This document shows, one piece after another, positions 1 through 8,496 of a stretch of 64,000 nt of DNA. Numbering within the stretch: position 1 is the first letter of the stretch; each line of letters opens with the position of its first letter. This stretch comes from Thermococcus sp. M39. GTDB lineage: Archaea; Methanobacteriota_B; Thermococci; Thermococcales; Thermococcaceae. The stretch lies in contig NZ_SNUG01000004.1 in the NCBI RefSeq assembly GCF_012027325.1, positions 1-64,000 on the forward strand, given 5' to 3'. The translations under genes were made by a program, and so were the position numbers. A model generated the notes under the pieces. The model was not told where the DNA came from. It was given only the letters and a program-made list of their open reading frames with translations, and ran no database searches.

Positions 1-33
1 CGAGGCTTCTTTTAGAGTATAATGCCTCTCCAT
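1..33 (-). CDS. 5' end of a possible IS607-type resolvase/MerR-like protein (runs off the window)
   Basis: Only the first eleven codons are visible on the minus strand, reading MERHYTLKEAS. This resembles the opening of MerR-type helix-turn-helix domains such as those at the N terminus of IS607-family serine resolvases. The frame stays open up to a second ATG at 63, but a TATA-like element (minus-strand AATATATAAA, about 66-76) would place transcription start near 45, so the start at 33 is preferred. The identity is a guess from very few residues. Confidence 0.3.
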   Translation of the reverse strand, partial: MERHYTLKEAS

Positions 34-200
34 GCTATCCCTCGATATAGAGTACACGCTCATCCTTTATATATTTTTCCATTATTTTCTATGAAATTAT
101 ACAAAAAGAAGAACAGTTAGAAACGGCATTAAGAAACATGAAAAGCTTTATTCTCCAATAGTATAGCATATTCTAAAAGAGAAAATTAAGGAATTAAACC

Positions 201-341
201 GTGCGTGCTTTTTTCCTTGAGCTGAGCGAGGACGAAGAAGAGAAAGCTTGGGAGGAAATTGCTTCCGAGATTGAGAGAGCTGATGAAGTGAGAATCCCTG
301 AGTCCTTCATGGGAGAAATGGCAGTACCACAATTGAGATAA
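201..341 (+). pseudogene. 46-residue ORF remnant, acidic
   Basis: A GTG-initiated frame of 46 codons lies directly after an in-frame TAA at 195-197. It is rich in Glu and Asp (for example LELSEDEEEKAWEEIASEI) and has a gene-like composition. No ribosome binding site precedes it, so it is more likely the surviving 3' end of a lost gene than a complete one. No family was recognised. Confidence 0.25.
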
Positions 342-359
342 AAGCCAAAAGAAATGCTC

Positions 360-2219
360 TCATCTGAATGCCCTGAAGTTTTCTCCTCTCAGCTCTTCTC
401 CTCTCGTCATCCACAGATAGAACTTCTTCCACGGCCTCAGCTTCTCGAACTGCTCGAGGTCATAAGCCGACAGCGTGAAGATATTCCCCGAAGCTATCAC
501 AATCAACTTCTCCCTCGTCCTGCTCGCAGCAACGTTAAGCCTGTTCGGATCGTAAATGAAGTCAAAAACCTGCATCAAGTACGCCGGGTCGCCAGAGGTC
601 ATCGAGACAATTATCACGTCCCTCTCCCCTCCCTGGAACCTCTCCACAGTGTCAACATCAACCCTATCACCGATATATGACTTCACGAGCCTCTTCTGAG
701 CCCTGTAAGGGACTACCACTCCAACACTAAGTCCCTCGGGGATAGCTTCAACAAGCTTCGCCACAAGCTTTGCTTCCAGCTCGTTCATCTTTGTTGAGGA
801 CAAATCATTGTGCACAATGAGCACCACCGGATAGCGTGGGTCAAGAACCCAGCCAATCCAATCATTTCTTTTGGCTACTTCCTCCAACAATCTCAGCTTC
901 TTCTCATCCTTTTTCTTTCCGCTCACAAGCTCTATGCCGTCAAAGCGGTAGAAAAGCTCAGTATGTAGCCTTGCTGATGCCTCAGGAAGTCTGTAGGTTA
1001 TCCTGAGCCTGTGGACTGGCAGTACAGCGTCCTTATCAACAGCCCACTCCGGCGGTTCCCTGCCCAGCAGTTTCTCGAACCTCCTAAGTTCTCTACCCTT
1101 GAGCTCGCCTCTAAGGAAGCGGACAAAATTTATAGCTGAAAGGAAGGGAAGATGCTCTTCTATCGTCTTCCTGTCCTCGAGCTCCCACTCGTGAACCTGT
1201 ATTGGCTGCATCTGCCTGTGATCTCCAACAAGGAGAACCTGCCCCTTAGCTGGAGCAGTCGCTAGGAGAAACATAGGTAAATCCATCATGCTGGCCTCAT
1301 CAACCACGACCAAATCCGCCTTCTCCCAGTCCACCAGCTTCACAAGGGTCTGGGGCGTTGCAAAGAGTATCCTAACACTCCCCCTGCCGGACATGAAGAA
1401 GCCCAAGGTCTTCTGGCCCCCGCCAAAGTTCAGCTTCTCAAAAACGAACCCAACGTTGAGCCCATCAAGCTCTCTTTTAATGCTTTCCACGGCTTCCTCA
1501 CTGGCCAAGCCTCTAAGAAGCTCCACATTTTCTAGCTCTGGAATTGTGGGCTTGAGCTCTTCCAGAAGCTTGGCCGTCCTTATCAGAGCCTCATTTACAG
1601 CCCTGTGAGAAACTGCAGTAACGAGAAAGAGCGCATCCCTGCCCCGCTTCACGGAGGAGTACGCTCTGGCAAGTATTGCGGGAGCTATTGCTCCAGACGT
1701 TTTGCCCGTGCCGGGCGGTCCCTGGAGAGTGACAAGGAAGTTATCGACATCTCTTACAAAATCCTTTTGCTCTGTGTTGAGGTTTCTAACTTTCTCCAGC
1801 TTTCTCAAGAACTCTTCAATGTCATCCTCTCGCCAGATGCTTATTTTGAACGGGTTGGCATCTTCAACCCTACCGACCGAGTAAATGGCGTTCAGCTTCT
1901 CGTATATGCAATGCCTCTTCCCATTCAGTATGGCTTCCAAAATGTCATAAGCCCTTGACATGCCAATCTCATCAACGGGTTGGTCGAGGACTATAATATC
2001 TCCGGGTTTTATGGAAAATCCACCTATCCTCAGCTTGCCCTTCTCGTAGGAGAAGCCATCGTGGGGGAATATGAACCTCCCGCTTCCGAGTCTTCCTATA
2101 AGCTTGACCTCCACATACCTCTCATTGTGGTCTATGAATATTACGGTGCCCAGTGGGGAGCGCCTCACAATCTTAGCTGGATCATCGCTCCCAAAGGCAT
2201 CAAATGGGGTTACGGCCAC
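360..2219 (-). CDS. SF1 (Dna2/Upf1-like) helicase, probably 5'-truncated
   Basis: The product is a superfamily 1 DNA/RNA helicase of the Dna2/Upf1 type. Motif I is GPPGTGKTSGA near residue 167, motif II VVVDEASMMDL near 303, then LLVGDHRQMQP, VERFQGGERDVIIVSM (motif V) and NVAASRTREKLIVIAS (motif VI). The annotated GTG start at 2219 is suspicious. The frame stays open upstream to a TAA at about 2284, and the 22 intervening codons (VGWRPYSKDEVLIDLDEGSW) look like real coding sequence but contain no other start. In thermococci this helicase type is often fused behind a RecB/TM0106-like nuclease domain. I infer that such an N-terminal part was lost here and that the remainder may be a decaying gene. 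It sits alone beside mobile and defence genes. Confidence 0.7.
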   Translation of the reverse strand: MAVTPFDAFGSDDPAKIVRRSPLGTVIFIDHNERYVEVKLIGRLGSGRFIFPHDGFSYEKGKLRIGGFSIKPGDIIVLDQPVDEIGMSRAYDILEAILNGKRHCIYEKLNAIYSVGRVEDANPFKISIWREDDIEEFLRKLEKVRNLNTEQKDFVRDVDNFLVTLQGPPGTGKTSGAIAPAILARAYSSVKRGRDALFLVTAVSHRAVNEALIRTAKLLEELKPTIPELENVELLRGLASEEAVESIKRELDGLNVGFVFEKLNFGGGQKTLGFFMSGRGSVRILFATPQTLVKLVDWEKADLVVVDEASMMDLPMFLLATAPAKGQVLLVGDHRQMQPIQVHEWELEDRKTIEEHLPFLSAINFVRFLRGELKGRELRRFEKLLGREPPEWAVDKDAVLPVHRLRITYRLPEASARLHTELFYRFDGIELVSGKKKDEKKLRLLEEVAKRNDWIGWVLDPRYPVVLIVHNDLSSTKMNELEAKLVAKLVEAIPEGLSVGVVVPYRAQKRLVKSYIGDRVDVDTVERFQGGERDVIIVSMTSGDPAYLMQVFDFIYDPNRLNVAASRTREKLIVIASGNIFTLSAYDLEQFEKLRPWKKFYLWMTRGEELRGENFRAFR

Positions 2220-2285
2220 CCAAGAACCCTCGTCAAGGTCAATGAGAACTTCATCCTTCGAGTAGGGTCTCCAGCCTACATGTTA

Positions 2286-2915
2286 ACGGTAGTAGGGAAT
2301 ACCAAAGAAGATGTGGGTTCATGAATATGGACTACTTCACTATTCTAGCAGGTGTATTCTAGAAGTCTTCTTTATCTATAAGGACATTACTGTCATCTGA
2401 AATCTTCTGAGGAGATGGATCTAGTGTCCTTGTAACAAAGCCTTAATCTATAGCAATGGTGCAGTGTACTTTACAAACACAAAGACCATGACATCTATTT
2501 AAGACTTGCCGTTGGTGATACATTACTATGACCGATGGGTATAACTTTCTTATATTATTTTTGATCCTTGAGAAGTTTAGAGTATTGGAACAATACTGTA
2601 CAAAACAAAAATATTGTCTTCTATATCTTTGACCAGTTGTCCGGTAGTGTCATTAGGTTCAGTCAGAAGCTTCTTAAGAATGGGAGAGGATAAGAATGTA
2701 ATGACCTTTTTGTGTTTCTGGATCGATTAGACTTGACGGAATTTATTTTTAATCTTCTATATTGTAGAATGAGCAGTTATAGAACATTGTCCCCCATTAG
2801 GGATAATCTATAATCTTTGGATACTTAAATTATTTTGTGGGATAATGGATAAATACGAGTTTTGCCAACTTTATCTTGTCTTTTCTTTAAATCAGACTTA
2901 TGGGGAGGTGAGGTC
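2286..2915. other. Gene-free AT-rich spacer of about 630 bp
   Basis: There is no convincing ORF, RNA gene or repeat. A short frame around 2630-2690 (reading DQLSGSVIRFSQKLLKNGRG before a stop) has coding-like composition and may be debris of a lost gene. The stretch begins exactly where the helicase gene to its left loses its 5' part, so it may be the scar of a deletion or insertion. Confidence 0.4.
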
Positions 2916-3125
2916 ATGAATAGAGAAGCTTCTGAGTTGAGAGCGTTGTTGAAAATGATTAGGGATTTTGGTGGTAGTGCTTCTTGGCCTGTTTTGGTGA
3001 ATAACTGCAGCAAGTATGGGATTCCCCTCCTAGATTTAAAGCCCCTGCTGGAGATTGCCAAACAAAGAGGACTCATCAAAGAAGAAGCTGGAGTTTACAG
3101 TTTGATGAGAGTTGTGAAGCACTAA
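2916..3125 (+). CDS. Small winged-helix-like protein (69 aa)
   Basis: The start ATG at 2916 is set by a strong ribosome binding site, GGGGAGGTGAGG, just upstream. The 69-residue product (MNREASELRALLKMIRDFGG...) has a predicted helix-turn-helix-wing pattern. The SWPVLVNNCSKYGIP segment and the LLEIAKQRGLIKEEAGVYSL ending resemble small archaeal winged-helix DNA-binding proteins. It precedes the defence island on the same strand and could regulate it, but this is inference. No specific family was recognised. Confidence 0.5.
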   Translation: MNREASELRALLKMIRDFGGSASWPVLVNNCSKYGIPLLDLKPLLEIAKQRGLIKEEAGVYSLMRVVKH

Positions 3126-3182
3126 AATTTAGGGGTAAACTGAGAATTTGAAATAGTGGGAAATATTTTGTGGTTGTGGATA

Positions 3183-3196
3183 TTTTTATAAGACAC
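3183..3196 (+). promoter_or_regulatory. TATA box of the PLD-helicase operon
   Basis: TTTTTATAAGAC lies about 120 bp before the first gene of the plus-strand defence operon. It matches the archaeal TATA consensus and would start a leader of roughly 90 nt. A ribosome binding site, GGGGAGA, follows at 3299-3305. Confidence 0.45.
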
Positions 3197-3309
3197 AAAG
3201 ATTATACTACATTATCAAAACAAAAAGTATTAAAGAGAGAAAGTAATAATTATACCATGATTCATGTTGTACGTAGGGAGAATAATGAGCTTGTAATGGG
3301 GAGACATTT

Positions 3310-5481
3310 ATGAATAAGCAGAATTTGATGAATACAGGAAATTTTAGGGATTTATCTCTAAAAAAGAGATACACTTCTTTAGACAATACGCTGGTTGACT
3401 TTTTTATTCCTGTAATTGCAAACTCCAAATATTATTACAGGGCAAGTGGATACTTCTCTTCATCAGTATTAGCTGCAGCAGCTAGAGGTCTTGTGTATTT
3501 TATCAATAATGGCGAAAAAATGTACCTAATAACAGGAGTTTTTCTGTCTAAAGATGATGTTGAAGCGATCAAAGAGGGATTGAAGACACCTCCAGAAGTA
3601 CTTGAGGAAAAACTTCTGGAAGAACTTAGAAATGCAAATCTCGAGAGTCTTATAATACGAAAAAGGCTTGAAGTTCTTGCGTGGTTAGTTTCAAAGGGAA
3701 AGTTAGAAATTAAGTTGGCCATTCCTCACGACATAAGTAGTGCGGAGGATTATTCTGAAAATAAAGCAATATGGCACAGTAAATTTGCAATTTTTGAGGA
3801 TTTTAATGGAAATAAATTGCATATTGAAGGTTCAATTAATGAAACTGCAAAAGGATGGATTGATAACGCAGAGTCTTTTTCAGTTCACAGAAGTTGGATA
3901 GATGAAGAAAAAGAGTATATAGCTTCTGCTGAGGAGGAATTCTGGGCTACTTGGAACAATGAAAACCCTAAAGTAAGGACTTATACGATTCCTGAGGCTG
4001 TAAAAAAAGAACTAATAAAAATTGCGCCCTCTGAGATTAAGGACATCGTAGATCCAGAAGAAGTTCTCATCAAGTATCCAGTTTCTGGCTCTCAAATTAC
4101 GCCATGGCCTCATCAGGAAGAGGCAATTCAAGCATGGTATAGAAACCATAGGCGTGGTATTCTCTCTATGGCAACTGGTAGTGGAAAAACTTTGACAGCA
4201 TTATTTGCAGTTAAACGTTTGCCTGAAGATACGTTTATAGTGTTATTAGTTCCATCAAAAGAGCTTGTAATTCAGTGGATAAGGGAGATCAGGAGAGTTT
4301 TTGTAAATGTGCCGATAATAATTTGTTCAAGTCAAAATCCAAATTGGAAAATCTTCTTGAGAGAGTTTATATGGGCATATCAAAAGAAACGCGGTAAAAA
4401 ATTCATAATAGCAACAATTCGTTCAGCTAGTTCAGATACATTCATAGAGCTCATAAATCAAGAACTTGGAGGGAACTATGTTCTTGTAGTAGATGAGGTT
4501 CATAGGCTTGGTGCTAGGAAAAGTAGAAGAATTATGAGAGAACTTGATCCTGCTTTAGGACGACTTGGATTAAGTGCTACACCTGTAAGGATCTGGGATG
4601 ATGTCGGAACTAAAATGATCATGGATTATTTTGGAGGCATAATTTATGAATATTCCCTAAAAGATGCAATTCGAGATAAAAGAATAGTTCCTTATGAATA
4701 TCACGTTGAAATAGTTCCTCTTACTGAGGAAGAATTGTATCAATATAAAGAAATCTCAAGGAAAATTTACAGTACTTATAGACGGATACTTGCCAAGTAT
4801 AATTTGCCAGAAAATACCTCACTTAGGGAAATTCTTGATATTTTAGAGGACAAGAGTGAAGCAATGTTACTCCAAAACTTGCTATTAAAGCGAGCTAAGA
4901 TAATCAAAAAAGCGGAAAATAAAATCCAAAAAACAATAGAAATCATCGAGAAGAATAGAGATAAGTTGGGTAGATGCCTTATTTATTGCCAAGATACGGA
5001 GCAGTTGAATATCTTAGCAAAGGAAATGGCAAAAAGAGGATATAAATTCTTAAAATACTTGGGTGTTCAAGAAAAAGAAAAAAGAGTTGAGCATTTGCGC
5101 CTCTTTGAGGAAGGAGTTGTTAAGTTCCTATTGTCAATTAGATGTCTAGATGAAGGTATTGATATTCCAGCCAGTGATTCGGCAATAATTTTAGCTAGTA
5201 GCACAAATCCAAGGGAATTCATACAAAGGAGGGGGAGAGTACTTAGAAAAGCCCCTAATAAAGAAAAGGCAATTATTTACGATCTCTTCGTTTTTCCATA
5301 TGATGAAACTTACAATTATGAAATTGAGCCAACGGAAATTGAAATTTTCGAGAGGGAACTCAATAGGAGTTTGATATTCTTAGAAAGTGCAATAGACTCA
5401 GAAGACACTTTAATCAAGCTTCTGAGGTTATACCGTAAGTTAATATCATTAGGAGGGATGAATGATGCCGGTGGAGATTGA
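3310..5481 (+). CDS. Phospholipase-D-like nuclease fused to SF2 DEAD/DEAH helicase
   Basis: The 723-residue protein has two halves. Residues about 1-230 form a single PLD/HKD nuclease-like domain, shown by HSKFAIFEDFNGNKLHIEG followed by SIN, the HxKx4D...GSxN signature. Residues about 255-690 are an SF2 helicase: ATGSGKT (motif I), VVDEVHRLG (motif II, DEVH), LSATPVR (motif III) and QRRGRVLRKAP (motif VI). PLD-helicase fusions are typical of archaeal and bacterial defence islands and are thought to act on foreign DNA. It heads an operon of four plus-strand genes, and its 3' end overlaps the next gene by 20 bp. The domain call is firm; the role in defence is inferred from context. Confidence 0.85.
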   Translation: MNKQNLMNTGNFRDLSLKKRYTSLDNTLVDFFIPVIANSKYYYRASGYFSSSVLAAAARGLVYFINNGEKMYLITGVFLSKDDVEAIKEGLKTPPEVLEEKLLEELRNANLESLIIRKRLEVLAWLVSKGKLEIKLAIPHDISSAEDYSENKAIWHSKFAIFEDFNGNKLHIEGSINETAKGWIDNAESFSVHRSWIDEEKEYIASAEEEFWATWNNENPKVRTYTIPEAVKKELIKIAPSEIKDIVDPEEVLIKYPVSGSQITPWPHQEEAIQAWYRNHRRGILSMATGSGKTLTALFAVKRLPEDTFIVLLVPSKELVIQWIREIRRVFVNVPIIICSSQNPNWKIFLREFIWAYQKKRGKKFIIATIRSASSDTFIELINQELGGNYVLVVDEVHRLGARKSRRIMRELDPALGRLGLSATPVRIWDDVGTKMIMDYFGGIIYEYSLKDAIRDKRIVPYEYHVEIVPLTEEELYQYKEISRKIYSTYRRILAKYNLPENTSLREILDILEDKSEAMLLQNLLLKRAKIIKKAENKIQKTIEIIEKNRDKLGRCLIYCQDTEQLNILAKEMAKRGYKFLKYLGVQEKEKRVEHLRLFEEGVVKFLLSIRCLDEGIDIPASDSAIILASSTNPREFIQRRGRVLRKAPNKEKAIIYDLFVFPYDETYNYEIEPTEIEIFERELNRSLIFLESAIDSEDTLIKLLRLYRKLISLGGMNDAGGD

Positions 5482-5710
5482 GGAATTTGAAAATGTTGTT
5501 CGGGTCTTTGATTCAGAATTAGAACTTGAAATTCCAAAAGAGGATTATGATATCTTAAAACAAATAGCGGATAAGTACTCTCTTCCTGTTGAGGTATTGT
5601 TTGAAATAATAATTAGGGAAGAAAAAGCCGTAAAGATTGGTAAGAAGAGAGGAATCAAAAAGGACTTGATGAAAATTATAAACAATTATTTCAGCAGTAG
5701 GTTTGTTTAA
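5462..5710 (+). CDS. Small acidic/helical protein between helicase and DndD-like gene
   Basis: The 82-residue product begins MMPVEIEEFENVV and is mostly helical after residue 25, ending in a basic segment (KIGKKRGIKKDLMKIINNYF). It is preceded by AGGAGGG and overlaps the end of the PLD-helicase gene, so the two are translationally coupled. I recognise no family. Its place beside a DndD-like ATPase recalls the small DndE proteins of phosphorothioation systems, but I see no sequence motif that supports that link. Confidence 0.65.
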   Translation: MMPVEIEEFENVVRVFDSELELEIPKEDYDILKQIADKYSLPVEVLFEIIIREEKAVKIGKKRGIKKDLMKIINNYFSSRFV

Positions 5711-5727
5711 ATGGGAGTGTGGAACAA

Positions 5728-7758
5728 ATGTGGTTGCAGAAAATTGTTGTGAAAAATTTTAAACCTTATCGAGAAAAAGTCGAAATACCCTTTGATCGCA
5801 GTTGTTCTCAGTTAGATAAGCACATATTCGTAATTTATGGTGATAACGGATTTGGAAAGACTTCCCTATTAGATGCCATTTATTGGGGGCTTTTTGGACA
5901 AAAAGCTAGAAAAACCCATTTACTTTTTAACGACAAGGAAGCGAAAAAGAGAAAAACTGAAATGTTTGTTGAGTTGACATTTTATGATGAGGTTTTGGAT
6001 AAGACATATGTTATATTTAGAAAAGCAACAAAAAATGGGAATACTATCCATGAAACTCTTGAAGTCATTGTTGATGGCGAGTCCATAGTTGGAGATCCAC
6101 TTTATAAGCAAGACTATATTGAACAACACCTAATTCCTTATGAGATCAGTAGATTCTTCTTTTTTGATGCAGAGGACGTAAAAACGTTGGCTAAAGAGCA
6201 AGGGGGAGAAATGGTCAAGGATTCTGTAGAACTACTTCTTGGACTAAAGGCAATTCGGGAATCAATTGAAGATCTGAACAGTGTGAGGGAGGAGCTTGAA
6301 AAACAGAGAAAGAAATATCTCAAAGAAGAAGATAAGCTCCAAGAAATAGGACAAAAATTAGAGGAAGTGTCTAAGAAGTTGAAATCTTACAAGGAGCAGT
6401 ATGAGAAAACTGAAGCAGAGCTTAAGAAGAAAAGAGAAAATATGGCACAGCTAAGAAAAGAGCTTGCTGAGTTTGGCCATGAGGAAATTAAAAAGTTAAC
6501 AGAAAAAAGGGAGCAATTAGAATCAAAACTGAAAGTATTGATGAATGAAAAGGAAAAAATTAAGAAAGATCTCGAGGAGCTAAGTGCTAACATTCATCTT
6601 TTAATCCTCAAGCCAGAATTAGTAAGTGCCAAAGAAAAAATTGAAAAGAAATTAAAAGAGTTACAAAATAAACAAGAAGAATTAAGGGAATTAAGTCTCA
6701 GAATACGATTTTTAGAAAGACTTTTGGAAGAATCAAGATGCCCAGTATGTGGGAGAATACCATTGGACATGGATATCCAGATATTGAAAATGGAATTAGA
6801 AGAGTTAAAAAAGGAGTATCCTTTGGTTTCTGAGAGATTGAAGGGCATCGAAGAGGAATATTCCAAATATCATCATTTACATTCTCAGCTTATACAGAAG
6901 CTGGAAAATATTAAGTACCTTTCAACAAATGATATTTATGAACTTCGTATAAAGCTTCGTGAAAAAGAAGAGGAGATTGCTGATGTTCAAAAGCAAATAA
7001 AGAAGATCAGCGAAACGTTGAAGAACGCTGGAATATCTCTTGTTTCTCAAATTGAAAGTAAGATCTCGGACCTGCAGCGTGAGATAGGTAGGCTCGAAGG
7101 AGAAGCCAAGAGACTTTCTAATGAGATTGAAAGATTAGAGTTGGAAAAGAGAAAGCTCGAGAAGAAATTAAAGATATATACCTCAAAAGGATCTGAATTT
7201 TCGGAGATTGAAGCTAAAATTGACTTTGTTGACACTATCAAGGCAGCATTAGAAGAATACTTAGAAGTAATGGTAGAAAAAAGAAGAAATGACATAATAA
7301 GAACCTCCTCCGAAATATTCCTCAAATTAACAAACAAAAAAGAAGAATATGTGGGGTTCGAATTTAGTAGTCAGAATAACTATAAGTTCCAGATTGTATG
7401 TAAAGATGGTTCTAGACCTAATATGGATACAATCTCTTATGGAGAAATGGAAGTAGTTGCATTAAGCTTTATTCTTGGGCTCAGCAAGTATTCTCAAATT
7501 AAAGCTCCAATCATTACAGATACATTGTTTGGAAGACTAAGCCCATATGTTCAAGAAAACATAGCAAAATTATTCTCAGAGATGGATAACCAGATAATTC
7601 TTCTTGTTTTGAAAGACGAGAGACCGAACGGTAAGACTGAAATAGACCTTATAGCCCCAATATTCAAGCATAAGATTTGTAAAGAGTTTATTATTCAGAG
7701 AAACCAAATCAATAGGGAATCTTCGATTTTTGAGGGTAAAGTTCTGGTAGGTGATTGA
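5728..7758 (+). CDS. DndD/Rad50-like SMC-family ATPase with zinc hook
   Basis: This is an SMC/Rad50-type ABC ATPase. Walker A is GDNGFGKTSLLDAIYWGLFG near residue 38. Long coiled coils flank a Rad50-type zinc hook, SRCPVCGRIP, near residue 335. The C-terminal lobe has SYGEMEVVALSF in place of a classic signature motif and the Walker B region ITDTLFGRLSP. The ending DTxxGRLx is typical of DndD proteins, which couple ATP hydrolysis to DNA end or nick recognition in sulfur-modification systems. ATG 5728 is preferred over the GTG nine bases earlier because GGGAGTG is then well spaced. No DndA, DndB or DndC is nearby, so the protein likely serves a different defence complex with the neighbouring helicase. 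Confidence 0.8.
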   Translation: MWLQKIVVKNFKPYREKVEIPFDRSCSQLDKHIFVIYGDNGFGKTSLLDAIYWGLFGQKARKTHLLFNDKEAKKRKTEMFVELTFYDEVLDKTYVIFRKATKNGNTIHETLEVIVDGESIVGDPLYKQDYIEQHLIPYEISRFFFFDAEDVKTLAKEQGGEMVKDSVELLLGLKAIRESIEDLNSVREELEKQRKKYLKEEDKLQEIGQKLEEVSKKLKSYKEQYEKTEAELKKKRENMAQLRKELAEFGHEEIKKLTEKREQLESKLKVLMNEKEKIKKDLEELSANIHLLILKPELVSAKEKIEKKLKELQNKQEELRELSLRIRFLERLLEESRCPVCGRIPLDMDIQILKMELEELKKEYPLVSERLKGIEEEYSKYHHLHSQLIQKLENIKYLSTNDIYELRIKLREKEEEIADVQKQIKKISETLKNAGISLVSQIESKISDLQREIGRLEGEAKRLSNEIERLELEKRKLEKKLKIYTSKGSEFSEIEAKIDFVDTIKAALEEYLEVMVEKRRNDIIRTSSEIFLKLTNKKEEYVGFEFSSQNNYKFQIVCKDGSRPNMDTISYGEMEVVALSFILGLSKYSQIKAPIITDTLFGRLSPYVQENIAKLFSEMDNQIILLVLKDERPNGKTEIDLIAPIFKHKICKEFIIQRNQINRESSIFEGKVLVGD

Positions 7759-7759
7759 A

Positions 7760-8119
7760 ATGCCTTGGTCAGGTAATAAACCCAAAATATATACAGGATC
7801 AAAGGATAAATATGAAGAGCTTGTAAGAGATTACAAAGAGTATTTTCCCTCTTATAGTGTTTTATTTCAGATAGCAGCAGCTGTTGGAATAGTCTTAGAC
7901 CAGAAAAAAGAACTGACCAAAAGGGAGGAGCTAGTGAATACTTATTCTATTGACAAAGATGGAACATTAGAATTATTAATGGAGATTAAATATCCAGATT
8001 TAAGCTCAGAGAAAAGATTAGAAGAACTGGAAAAGTACGCTGAAGCAGGAATTGAAATAATATACGAAGAAGTTATCTCTACTGGGCATTTTGACTTCAA
8101 AAAATATGCAGAAATCTAA
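7760..8119 (+). CDS. Dnd-system-associated-like small protein (119 aa)
   Basis: Translation from ATG 7760 follows a GGTGAT ribosome binding site that overlaps the end of the DndD-like gene. The product has the pattern LFQIAAAVGIVLDQKKEL ... RLEELEKYAEAGIEIIYEEV ... GHFDFKKY. From memory this resembles the family called dnd system-associated protein 4, which accompanies Dnd-type and related defence loci and whose biochemical role is unknown to me. It is the last gene of the plus-strand quartet. Its stop codon overlaps that of the convergent gene on the other strand by 4 bp. Confidence 0.6.
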   Translation: MPWSGNKPKIYTGSKDKYEELVRDYKEYFPSYSVLFQIAAAVGIVLDQKKELTKREELVNTYSIDKDGTLELLMEIKYPDLSSEKRLEELEKYAEAGIEIIYEEVISTGHFDFKKYAEI

Positions 8120-8496
8120 AGAAGAACACTCTTTAAGGCGTTCAAGGCCTTTCTTCCATATTTTAAGTATAACCTATACCACCAATAGATTTCATCTGAA
8201 GGAAGTTCTGCTATTCCATTGGCTATCTTTCTGACTTTTTCTCGATTTATGACAGTTTTAACTGTTTGAGCAGCTAAAATGATTCTGAGGGCACTTTCTT
8301 CATCTATCTCAAAAAATATTAACCCATTCCTATATTGTTTCACGGTTTTTGCGGGTATTCTACTTAAGAGAGTTTCTTTGAGGATAGTAACTTTCCATCC
8401 TTTTAATTTAGTGTAATACACTCTTTCCCCATTTTCGGATTTCCGATACACTCTAAGTGACGGCTTTGGTGAAAGGCTCAATTTAAACTGTGCCAT
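8116..8496 (-). CDS. Conserved-looking small protein downstream of PglZ
   Basis: The 126-residue protein begins MAQFKLSLSPKPSLRVYRK, after an AGGAGGGAGA site. It has a beta-rich first half and a helical C terminus (EIYWWYRLYLKYGRKALNAL). It overlaps the PglZ gene by 14 bp and is the last gene of the DUF499-PglZ operon, so it probably belongs to the same complex. I do not recognise the family. No nuclease or ATPase motif is visible. Confidence 0.6.
   Translation of the reverse strand: MAQFKLSLSPKPSLRVYRKSENGERVYYTKLKGWKVTILKETLLSRIPAKTVKQYRNGLIFFEIDEESALRIILAAQTVKTVINREKVRKIANGIAELPSDEIYWWYRLYLKYGRKALNALKSVLL

Noticed and set aside
2825-3079. Reverse-strand frame opposite the small winged-helix gene
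   Set aside because: No ribosome binding site, unlikely composition, and fully antisense to a better-supported gene.
5462-5710. Calling the small protein a true DndE
   Set aside because: Position near a DndD-like gene is suggestive, but no DndE sequence feature could be seen.
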